Below are positions 1 to 5,208 of a stretch of 5,208 nt of DNA, in pieces. Positions within the stretch are counted from its first letter, which is position 1. Every line of letters starts with the position of its first letter. The notes beneath the pieces are model-generated. The model saw nothing but the letters and a program-made list of their open reading frames with translations, had not been told where the DNA came from and did no database searches. The stretch is from Acidimicrobiia bacterium. GTDB taxonomy: Bacteria; Actinomycetota; Acidimicrobiia; Acidimicrobiales; JACDCH01. The position numbers and the translations under genes are program-made. The DNA is taken from positions 1-5,208 of the forward strand of contig JACDCH010000515.1 of NCBI GenBank assembly GCA_013694495.1, written 5' to 3'.

Positions 1-1
1 C

Positions 2-739
2 GGCTACTTCGCCCCGCACATCCGCGCCTACATCGACCGGTCGGGCGCGCCCGAGTACGTCGGCTGGATGGTGGCGGTCAAGGACCGCAAGAACGCGCTC
101 AAGAACCCCTACGCCCACCTCAAGATGGCCGACATCTCCCTCGAGATGGTGCGGGACTCGCCCATGGTGTGGGAGCCGGTGCGACGCCTCGAGTCCTGCC
201 CCGCGTCCGACGGCGCCTGCGCGCTCGTGCTCACCGACGAGAAGGGCGGCGACGCGGCCCCGCGGCCGCCGGCGTGGCTCCACGGCACCGCCATCCGCAG
301 CGAGCTCGGGCAGTTCCCGGGGCGCGACCCCGTGAACCCGCAGGGCGGGCAGGACTGCGCGGCCGACGTCTACCGCCAGGCCGGCATCACCGATCCCCTG
401 AACCAGGTCGACGTCGTCGAGTGCTACGTGCCGTTCAGCTGGTACGAGCCCATGTGGATGGAGAACCTCGGCTTCGCGCCGGTCGGCGACGGGTGGAAGC
501 TCACCGAGACCGGCGCCACCGAGCTCGACGGCGCCCTGCCGGTCAACGCGTCGGGCGGCGTGCTGTCGTCGAACCCCATCGGCGCGTCGGGGATGCTCCG
601 CTTCGCCGAGGCCGCCCTGCAGGTGCGGGGCCTCGCCGGCGAGCACCAGGTCGAAGGGGCCCGCACCGCGGTGGGCCACGCCTACGGTGGCGCGTCCCAG
701 TTCTTCGCTATGTGGGTCGTCCGGGACACCAAGCCATGA
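2..739 (+). CDS. Ltp2-like thiolase-fold lipid-transfer protein / probable side-chain aldolase (5' partial)
   Basis: The reading frame is open from base 2 to the TGA at 737-739 (245 residues). The start lies left of the window; compared with the roughly 390 residues usual for the family, about 140-150 N-terminal residues are missing. Visible landmarks, numbered from the window edge, are RKNALKNPYAHL near residue 30, CPASDGACALVL near 65-76, YVPFSWYEP from 142, NPIGASGM from 191 and GHAYGGASQFFAMWVV from 225. These are typical of the actinobacterial lipid-transfer/acetyl-CoA acetyltransferase-like group containing Ltp2. Ordinary thiolases have His in HPxGxSG and Cys in a C-terminal CxGG; here these positions are Asn191 and Ala227, followed by Tyr228, so Claisen thiolysis is unlikely. 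Ltp2 proteins are known retro-aldolases that act with a DUF35 protein to release a short acyl-CoA from a steroid side chain. The gene overlaps the next one by 4 bases (ATGA). A thiolase-like protein acting on another branched acyl-CoA remains possible. Confidence 0.88.
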   Translation, partial: GYFAPHIRAYIDRSGAPEYVGWMVAVKDRKNALKNPYAHLKMADISLEMVRDSPMVWEPVRRLESCPASDGACALVLTDEKGGDAAPRPPAWLHGTAIRSELGQFPGRDPVNPQGGQDCAADVYRQAGITDPLNQVDVVECYVPFSWYEPMWMENLGFAPVGDGWKLTETGATELDGALPVNASGGVLSSNPIGASGMLRFAEAALQVRGLAGEHQVEGARTAVGHAYGGASQFFAMWVVRDTKP

Positions 740-1557
740 CCACCGTCGAGACCCCCGCCGACCAGCACCTCGTCGTCGAGCGCCGCGGCCCCGTGCTCAC
801 CATCACGATGAACCGGCCGGAGCGCCGCAACGCGCTGTCGCCCTCGATGATGGCCGGCATGGCCGACGCGTGGGACGAGGTCAACGCGAACCCGGACATC
901 CGCGTGGCCGTCCTCACCGGCGCCGGCGGGTGCTTCTGCGCCGGCGCCGACCTCCAGGCCATGACCGAGTCGCACCCGGGCGACGCGTTCCAGCGCCAGG
1001 ACAGCGCGACGTCGTCGATCGCCGACGGCGTGATCAAGCCGCTACTCAAGGGGTTCCTCCTCGACAAGCCGCTCATCGCCGCCGTCGAAGGGCCGGCCGT
1101 CGCCGGGGGCACCGAGATCCTGCAGGGCACCGACATCCGCATCGCCGGCGAGAGCGCCCGCTTTGGCGTGTCGGAGGTGCGGTGGGGGCTCTACCCGCTG
1201 GGCGGGTCGGTGGTGCGCCTGCGCCGCCAGATCCCCTACGCGTTGGCGGCCGACATCCTCCTGACGGGCCGGCACGTGCTGGCGCCGGAGGCCAAGGACA
1301 TCGGGCTGATCTCCGAGGTCGTGCCCGACGGCACGGCGTTCGAGCGGGCGTTGGAGGTGGCGGCCAAGGTCGCAGCCAACGGCCCGGTGGCGGTGCAGGC
1401 AGTGCTGCGGGCGCTGCGGGCCACGGAGTACCGGCCGGAGGCCGAGGCCATGCGCATCGACTCCGAGATCGGGATGCAGGTGTTCATGAGCGACGACGCC
1501 AAGGAGGGCCCCGCCGCCTTCATGGCCAAGCGGACGCCCGAGTTCAAAGGAACGTGA
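736..1557 (+). CDS. Enoyl-CoA hydratase/isomerase (crotonase family)
   Basis: This is a complete 273-residue protein, the normal length for a single-domain crotonase. Family members are cytosolic oligomers (usually hexamers) that hydrate or isomerise 2-enoyl-CoA thioesters in beta-oxidation. The N-terminal strand LTITMNRPERRNAL (residues 21-34), the first oxyanion-hole segment CFCAGADL (66-73) and the second segment VEGPAVAGGTEI (117-128) are all present. Glu127 and Glu147 (in FGVSEVRWGL) align by motif with the two catalytic glutamates of rat mitochondrial hydratase, so water addition is plausible. The second segment reads AGG where GGG is common, a mild variation. The ATG at 736 sits inside the thiolase stop (ATGA) with only a weak GGGA upstream at 723-726, suggesting translational coupling. 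The 3' end overlaps the P450 start by one base. The context suggests a steroid or branched acyl-CoA substrate; isomerase or other crotonase activity cannot be excluded. Confidence 0.92.
   Translation: MTTVETPADQHLVVERRGPVLTITMNRPERRNALSPSMMAGMADAWDEVNANPDIRVAVLTGAGGCFCAGADLQAMTESHPGDAFQRQDSATSSIADGVIKPLLKGFLLDKPLIAAVEGPAVAGGTEILQGTDIRIAGESARFGVSEVRWGLYPLGGSVVRLRRQIPYALAADILLTGRHVLAPEAKDIGLISEVVPDGTAFERALEVAAKVAANGPVAVQAVLRALRATEYRPEAEAMRIDSEIGMQVFMSDDAKEGPAAFMAKRTPEFKGT
1546..1551 (+). promoter_or_regulatory. Ribosome binding site of the P450 gene
   Basis: AAAGGA lies 5 bases before the ATG at 1557, inside the last codons of the hydratase gene. It supports this start and suggests the P450 can recruit ribosomes itself as well as by coupling. 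An in-frame GTG at 1554 is the only close alternative and would add one residue. Confidence 0.6.
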
Positions 1558-2786
1558 TGGAGACCAGCGACATCGACCTGCTCGACCGCGACAGGTTCAC
1601 GAAGGGCATCCCCCACGACTGGTTCACGTGGTTGCGCCAGAACGAGCCGGTCTTCCACCACCCCGAGCCCGACGGGCCCGGCTTCTGGGTCATCACGAAG
1701 CACGCCGACGTGATCGTCTGCAACCGCGACGCCGGCACGTTCTCGTCGGAGTCGTCGCGGGGCGGTGTCGTCGGCCTGGAGGAGCGGCTCATCGGCCCCA
1801 CCGAGGCCGAGCAGGCCGGCGGCCGCCTCATGTTGATGATGGATCCGCCCGACCACACGCGCTACCGGTCGCTCGTGAACCGGGGCTTCACGCCCCGCAC
1901 CATCGGGCTGCTCGAGCCGCACATCCGCGAGATGACGGTGCGGATCATCGAGGCCGCTATGGCCGAGGACGAGACCGACTTCGTGGTCGACGTCGCCGCC
2001 GAGCTCCCGCTCGAGGTCATCGCCGAGTTCATCGGCGTGCCCTTCGAGGACCGCCACAAGATCTTCGAGTGGAGCAACCGGATGGTCGGCTCCGAGGACC
2101 CCGAGTACCAGGTGTCCGAGGAGGAGGTGTTCAACGCCCAGGTCGAGATGTTCCTCTACGCCCAGCAGCTGGCGGACCAGCGCCGGACGGCGCCGGCCGA
2201 CGACATCATCACGAAGCTGCTCTCGTCCGAGCTGAACGGCGACCAGCTGTCGGACATGGACTTCAACCTGTTCTTCCTGCTGCTGTCGGTGGCCGGCAAC
2301 GAGACGACCCGCAACGCCATCTCGCACGGGATGAACGCGTTCCTGGAGAACCCCGACCAGTGGGCGCTCCTGGCCGCCGACCCGACCGGCCGCATCGACC
2401 TCGCCACCGAGGAGATCCTGCGCTGGGCGTCGCCGGTCATGTACTTCCGCCGCAATGCCACCAAGGACTTCGAGCTCCGGGGCCGCACGATCGCGGCCGG
2501 CGAGAAGATCAGCCTCTGGTACATCTCGGCGAACCGCGACGAGGACGTGTTCGACGACCCGTTCCGCTTCGACATCACCCGGCAGCCCAACCCGCACATC
2601 GCCTTCGGCGGCGGCGGGCCCCACTTCTGCCTGGGCGCCCAGCTCGCCCGCATGGAGATCAAGCTCCTGTTCGAGGAGCTGGCGAAGCGGGTCCCGACCC
2701 CCGAGCAGCTCGGCGCCCCGGACCTCCTCCGCTCCAACTTCATCGGCGGGATCAAGCACCTCCCGGTGCGCCTCGCGCCCGCCTGA
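1557..2786 (+). CDS. Cytochrome P450, CYP125/CYP124/CYP142-like
   Basis: This is a complete 409-residue soluble bacterial P450 with no membrane anchor. The I-helix oxygen-activation motif AGNETT is at residues 246-251, the K-helix ExxR at Glu286-Arg289 (EILR) and the haem loop FGGGGPHFCLG at 350-360, with Cys358 as the expected iron ligand. The stretches GFTPRTIGLL, EWSNRMVGSEDPEY, SVAGNETTRNAISHGM and the C-terminal GIKHLPV resemble, from memory of the sequences, the mycobacterial sterol and methyl-branched lipid hydroxylases CYP125, CYP142 and CYP124. Those enzymes oxidise the terminal methyl of cholesterol/cholestenone or branched lipids, using ferredoxin and a reductase. No redox partner is encoded in the window. 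The ATG at 1557 follows an AAAGGA ribosome site with a 5-base spacer and overlaps the hydratase stop (TGATG), so it is the third gene of the operon. The family call is firm; assignment within the clade and the substrate are inference. Confidence 0.95.
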   Translation: METSDIDLLDRDRFTKGIPHDWFTWLRQNEPVFHHPEPDGPGFWVITKHADVIVCNRDAGTFSSESSRGGVVGLEERLIGPTEAEQAGGRLMLMMDPPDHTRYRSLVNRGFTPRTIGLLEPHIREMTVRIIEAAMAEDETDFVVDVAAELPLEVIAEFIGVPFEDRHKIFEWSNRMVGSEDPEYQVSEEEVFNAQVEMFLYAQQLADQRRTAPADDIITKLLSSELNGDQLSDMDFNLFFLLLSVAGNETTRNAISHGMNAFLENPDQWALLAADPTGRIDLATEEILRWASPVMYFRRNATKDFELRGRTIAAGEKISLWYISANRDEDVFDDPFRFDITRQPNPHIAFGGGGPHFCLGAQLARMEIKLLFEELAKRVPTPEQLGAPDLLRSNFIGGIKHLPVRLAPA

Positions 2787-2791
2787 GCGCA

Positions 2792-2839
2792 ACTGGTGTG
2801 CACCAACCGGACCGGAGCGTCCTGCTCCTGCACACCAGT
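2792..2839. terminator. Inverted repeat between convergent genes, probable bidirectional terminator
   Basis: ACTGGTGTGCA (2792-2802) is perfectly repeated in inverse as TGCACACCAGT (2829-2839), an 11-base-pair stem. Inside it GGAGC (2814-2818) can pair with GCTCC (2824-2828), stacked against the 3' arm. The element starts 6 bases after the P450 stop and ends 8 bases before the stop of the oppositely oriented transporter gene, the expected place for a terminator serving both. There is no T-run on either side, so it is not a classical intrinsic terminator; U-less hairpin ends are common in high-GC actinobacteria. A protein-binding palindrome is the alternative. Confidence 0.65.
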
Positions 2840-2847
2840 CGCCGTCG

Positions 2848-4221
2848 TCAGCCCGGGGTGGCGCGGGCGGCCTCGACGTCGGCGGCCACGGTGGAGCGGC
2901 CCCGCAGGACGACCAGCGCGCCGATCATCACGAGGGGCGTGACGCAGAGGAACGCGTTGGCCAGGTGGCCGCGCACCTCGCCGTCGACCGTGAACGGGAA
3001 CTGGTCGGCGAGGAACCCGATGAGGGGCGGGGAGATGGCGCCGACGATGGCGCCGAGGAACCCGGTCAAGGAGAACGCGGCGCCCCGCACGGCCGCCGGC
3101 ACGACCTCGCTGATCATCGTCGACAGCGCCGGCAGGCCGCCGACGACGAGGGCAACGGCCACGACCTGGACCGGCATCCGGAACCAGAGCGGCACCGGCA
3201 GGAACGTCGGCGCCAGCAGCAGGGCCCCGAGGAACTGGCTGACGCCGGTCACGAGCATCGGCGCCCCGACGTATCGGGTGCGCAGCCGGTCGGCGAGGTG
3301 GCCGCCGCCGACGGTGCCGAGGACGGCGCCGGTCAGGATCAGCACGCCCGTCAGCGACGCGGACGAGCCCGAGCCCAGGTTCGAGTGGCGCTCGTAGAAG
3401 GCCGGCGCCCAGAACCCGAAGCCGGCCAGCGCGCCCGATGCGATGGCGGACCCGATCATGAGCGCCCGCAGCGACCCCACCCGCAGGGCGGCGCGGACGT
3501 CGCGGAGCATCGCCCGCCCGCCCCGGTCGACGACGGGCGTCGGCGCGGTCGGCGGGAGCATCGGCGTGAGCTCGTCGCCCTCGGGTGGTTCGCGGCGATC
3601 GCTCTCGCCCCGCTCGGGCTCCGGCAGGCGCCACATCGCGAGAGCCAGCAGCGACCCCGGTACGCCGACCAGCAGGAACGCCCACCGCCAGCCCAGGAGC
3701 GCGCCGACCACGCCGCCGAGGGCGGTGCCGAGCGCCGTCCCGGCCAGCGGCGCGACCCGGATGAAGGCGAAGGCCCGGCTGCGCACCTCGGGGCGGTAGT
3801 AGTCGGCGATGAGCGACGACGACGCCGGGTTGTCGACGGTCTCGCCCACCCCGAGGGCGGCCCGCACGGCGAGGAACTGCCAGTAGCTGCGCACGGCCGC
3901 GTTCAGCGCCGAGATGGCGCCCCACGACACGAGCACGACGGCGATGACCCGCGTGCGGTGGTGCCGGTCGGCCAGGTAGCCGGCGGGCAGCGCCACCAGG
4001 AAGCCGGTGACCACGAAGGCCGTGCCGAGGAAACCGGCGGCGGTGTCGCTGAAGCCGAACTCGTCCTGCACGTCGGTCAGGACGCCGGGAAGGATGCCCC
4101 GGTCGACGGCGTCGATGAGGGCGACGAGGGCGAGGAGCCGCACCGGTCGTCGACCGTGCCGGCCCCACTGGGTGCGCGGCTTCGGGCCCGCGACCTGCTC
4201 CTCGGTCACCGCGTCGGTCAC
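2848..4221 (-). CDS. Major facilitator superfamily transporter, Spinster-like
   Basis: This is an inner-membrane secondary transporter of 457 residues from the chosen GTG start at 4221-4219. The chain reads as two halves of about six hydrophobic helices joined by a charged, proline-rich loop near residues 198-250. The first half has an Asp-Arg pair in helix 1 (D40-R41), the MFS motif A as GYLADRHHRTR (81-91) and RAALGVGE (120-127) followed by NPASSSLIADYY. The second half repeats a weaker motif A (GHLADRLRTR). Asp-Arg in helix 1 and the GVGE segment resemble the Spinster-like MFS group, whose animal members move lysolipids. An upstream in-frame TTG at 4278 would add 19 residues but would place a putative operator inside the gene; GTG has GGGGGG 5 bases upstream. 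The gene converges on the P450 operon and diverges from the dehydrogenase. Substrate and direction of transport are unknown; a steroid, fatty acid or drug is possible. Confidence 0.88.
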   Translation of the reverse strand: MTDAVTEEQVAGPKPRTQWGRHGRRPVRLLALVALIDAVDRGILPGVLTDVQDEFGFSDTAAGFLGTAFVVTGFLVALPAGYLADRHHRTRVIAVVLVSWGAISALNAAVRSYWQFLAVRAALGVGETVDNPASSSLIADYYRPEVRSRAFAFIRVAPLAGTALGTALGGVVGALLGWRWAFLLVGVPGSLLALAMWRLPEPERGESDRREPPEGDELTPMLPPTAPTPVVDRGGRAMLRDVRAALRVGSLRALMIGSAIASGALAGFGFWAPAFYERHSNLGSGSSASLTGVLILTGAVLGTVGGGHLADRLRTRYVGAPMLVTGVSQFLGALLLAPTFLPVPLWFRMPVQVVAVALVVGGLPALSTMISEVVPAAVRGAAFSLTGFLGAIVGAISPPLIGFLADQFPFTVDGEVRGHLANAFLCVTPLVMIGALVVLRGRSTVAADVEAARATPG

Positions 4222-4250
4222 GCTCGCCCCCCGGGTCGCGTGCGTCCGAT

Positions 4251-4264
4251 TGAAACACGTTCTC
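4251..4264 (+). promoter_or_regulatory. KstR-like operator, transporter-proximal copy
   Basis: TGAAACACGTTCTC matches 7 of the 8 fixed positions of TNNAACNNGTTNNA, the consensus I recall for the mycobacterial cholesterol-catabolism repressor KstR (TetR family). The site lies 29 bases upstream of the chosen transporter start, a position where a bound repressor would block transcription. The repressor gene is not in the window, so the binding protein is inferred. Confidence 0.5.
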
Positions 4265-4297
4265 GCCGCGATCGACAAGCACCCGTGCGCCAGGAAC

Positions 4298-4311
4298 GAG
4301 AATGTGTTCTA
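4298..4311 (-). promoter_or_regulatory. KstR-like operator, dehydrogenase-proximal copy
   Basis: Read on the - strand the site is TAGAACACATTCTC, matching 6 of 8 fixed positions of the recalled KstR consensus. Extended by one base it agrees with the other copy at 12 of 15 positions, in the opposite orientation, with centres 47 bases apart. It lies 25 bases upstream of the dehydrogenase start and overlaps the only candidate -10 element seen. A site for another TetR-type fatty-acid regulator is an alternative. Confidence 0.5.
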
Positions 4312-4323
4312 CTCCGGCCGCCC

Positions 4324-4330
4324 AGAGGAG
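4324..4330 (+). promoter_or_regulatory. Ribosome binding site deciding the dehydrogenase start
   Basis: AGAGGAG is the only strong Shine-Dalgarno sequence before the dehydrogenase. Its spacing is 6 bases to the TTG at 4337 but only 3 to the GTG at 4334, favouring TTG. This also fits the usual family N-terminus, in which Met directly precedes a DF segment. Confidence 0.6.
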
Positions 4331-4336
4331 CGGTGG

Positions 4337-5208
4337 TTGGACTTCGACGAGAGCCCTGAGGACGCCGACTTCCGAGCCCGCGCCCGGGCCTGGCTGGCGC
4401 AGCCCGACGTCGGTGCCCTCGCCCGGGGCACGGCCATGCTCGCCGACGACGACGAGGGCGAGTGGCTGGCGCGGTCCAAGCGGTGGCAGGCGGCCGTCGC
4501 TGACGCCGGCTGGGCCTGCATCACCTGGCCCCGCGCCTACGGCGGGCAGGGTGGGACACCCGGCGAGGCCGCCATCTTCGCCGAGGAGGTCGTCGGCATC
4601 GGCGGGGCGCCCGGCGCCTTCGCCGTCGGCATCAGCATGGCCGGCCCCACGCTCATCGCCCACGGCACCGACGAGCAGAAGGCCCGCTTCCTGCCGCCGA
4701 TGCTGCGGGGCGAGGAGGTGTGGTGCCAGCTCTTCAGCGAGCCGGGCGCCGGCAGCGACCTCGCCGGCATCGCCACCCGCGCCCGGCGCGACGGCGAGGA
4801 GTGGGTCGTCGACGGCCAGAAGGTGTGGACCTCGGGCGCGGCCGAGAGCGACTGGGGGATCCTGCTCACCCGCACCGACCCCGATCGGCCCAAGCACCGG
4901 GGCATCACGTTCTTCCTCGTCGACATGCGCTCGCCGGGCATCGAGGTGCGACCCCTCCGCCAGATGACCGGCGCGTCGCACTTCAGCGAGGTCTTCCTCA
5001 CCGGCGTCCGCATCCCCGACGCCGACGTGGTGGGCGAGCTCCACGGCGGGTGGGGTGTGGCCATGACCACGCTGGCCAACGAGCGCACGTTCATGGGCGG
5101 CGGGGGCCGCAGCCTCGGCGTGCCCGAGCTCGTCGCCCTCGCCGCCGACCACCGGCGGGCCGGCGACCCGGTCGTGCGCCAGGGCCTGGCCGCCGCCCGC
5201 AGCCGGGC
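4337..5208 (+). CDS. Acyl-CoA dehydrogenase, FadE type (3' partial)
   Basis: The frame is open from the TTG at 4337 to the right edge, giving 290 residues of a family usually 370-400 long. These cytosolic FAD enzymes introduce the 2,3 double bond into acyl-CoA. The N-terminal helical domain starts with DFDESPEDADFRARARAWL (2-20). The middle beta domain carries WCQLFSEPGAGSDLAGI (129-145) and DGQKVWTSGA (159-168), the two segments that contact flavin and substrate. After it come RGITFFLVDM, SEVFLTGVRIPDADVVGE and GWGVAMTTLANER, where the C-terminal helical domain starts. The catalytic base, usually a Glu in that domain, cannot be judged because the gene is cut. In steroid side-chain degradation such proteins often work as two-gene heterotetramers, so a second dehydrogenase gene may follow; this is inference. 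The KstR-like site just upstream supports a lipid or steroid role. A general short- or branched-chain dehydrogenase is the alternative. Confidence 0.93.
   Translation, partial: MDFDESPEDADFRARARAWLAQPDVGALARGTAMLADDDEGEWLARSKRWQAAVADAGWACITWPRAYGGQGGTPGEAAIFAEEVVGIGGAPGAFAVGISMAGPTLIAHGTDEQKARFLPPMLRGEEVWCQLFSEPGAGSDLAGIATRARRDGEEWVVDGQKVWTSGAAESDWGILLTRTDPDRPKHRGITFFLVDMRSPGIEVRPLRQMTGASHFSEVFLTGVRIPDADVVGELHGGWGVAMTTLANERTFMGGGGRSLGVPELVALAADHRRAGDPVVRQGLAAARSR

Larger units (their letters stand above)
4222..4336. promoter_or_regulatory. Divergent promoter region between transporter and acyl-CoA dehydrogenase genes
   Basis: These 115 bases separate two genes transcribed away from each other and must hold both promoters unless either is read from farther off. 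The stretch from about 4248 to 4312 is visibly richer in A and T than the surrounding DNA. No convincing -35/-10 pair is seen; GAGAAT at 4298-4303 is a possible weak -10 for the rightward gene and lies within one of the putative operators. Two KstR-like motifs are listed separately. Confidence 0.7.

Noticed and set aside
169..735. An apparent N-terminal extension of the hydratase frame back to base 169.
   Set aside because: The upstream part is Arg/Gly-rich and lies over the thiolase-like gene in another frame. The crotonase domain begins shortly after the ATG at 736, which overlaps the preceding stop as a normal coupled start.
1737..1750. A CACGTTCTCG match to part of the KstR-like motif inside the P450 gene.
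   Set aside because: Only one half matches, there is no AAC half-site, and it lies within coding sequence; probably chance.
1236..2792. A 518-codon antisense frame across the P450 and the end of the hydratase.
   Set aside because: It is antisense to genes with clear catalytic motifs and has the biased composition of a codon-position shadow.
4279..4288. A small GCAC-CC-GTGC palindrome between the two putative operators.
   Set aside because: A four-base stem with a two-base loop is too short to distinguish from chance in GC-rich DNA.
4302..4967. A 221-codon + strand frame beginning MCSTPAAQRSGGW.
   Set aside because: It is a Ser/Pro/Ala-rich shadow of the acyl-CoA dehydrogenase, which occupies another frame with conserved FAD-binding motifs.
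2156..5152. A 998-codon open frame on the - strand overlapping the P450, transporter and dehydrogenase.
   Set aside because: It overlaps three well-supported genes in other frames or strands, and its product is low-complexity Ala/Arg/Gly/Pro-rich with no recognisable domain. Such shadow frames are expected in GC-rich coding DNA.
1..5208. Signs of a mobile element, CRISPR array, defence system, tRNA or attachment site.
   Set aside because: I saw no direct-repeat array, transposase or integrase motifs, tRNA-like cloverleaf or compositional break; the window is fully explained by catabolic and transport genes.

Overview
The window is dense, very GC-rich coding DNA with short intergenic gaps, ATGA-type gene overlaps and non-ATG starts. 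Gene content and codon use (third positions almost all G or C) point to an actinomycete-type bacterium (Actinomycetota). The set of lipid-transfer-type thiolase, enoyl-CoA hydratase, CYP125-like P450 and FadE-type acyl-CoA dehydrogenase resembles the steroid and branched-lipid catabolic islands of mycobacteria and rhodococci. Such islands are also common in less-studied high-GC lineages such as Acidimicrobiia. The lineage is an inference; no rRNA or tRNA is present to fix it.

Layout. Bases 2-2786 carry three overlapping genes on the + strand: the C-terminal two-thirds of a thiolase-fold protein of the Ltp2 (steroid side-chain aldolase) type, a complete crotonase-family enoyl-CoA hydratase/isomerase, and a complete cytochrome P450 of the CYP125/CYP124/CYP142 clade. 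Each junction overlaps by 4 or 1 bases, so they are almost certainly one translationally coupled operon whose promoter lies left of the window. Bases 2787-2847 hold a strong inverted repeat that probably terminates transcription from both sides. Bases 2848-4221 (- strand) encode a 12-helix major facilitator transporter of the Spinster-like type, convergent with the operon. Bases 4222-4336 are a divergent promoter region with two oppositely oriented copies of a 15-base motif resembling the binding site of KstR, the TetR repressor of cholesterol catabolism in mycobacteria. From 4337 to the right edge (+) is an acyl-CoA dehydrogenase that runs out of the window.

How they could fit together. The P450 would oxidise the terminal methyl of a sterol-like or branched side chain. 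After CoA activation (ligase not in the window), the dehydrogenase and hydratase would carry out beta-oxidation steps, and the Ltp2-like protein would perform the final retro-aldol cleavage with a DUF35 partner that would lie outside the window. The transporter, apparently sharing control with the dehydrogenase, could move a lipid or steroid substrate or intermediate. The substrate is inferred from family and context; the sequence does not show it. I see no mobile element, CRISPR array, RNA gene or clearly novel system. The most useful leads are the paired KstR-like sites and the altered catalytic residues of the thiolase-fold protein.
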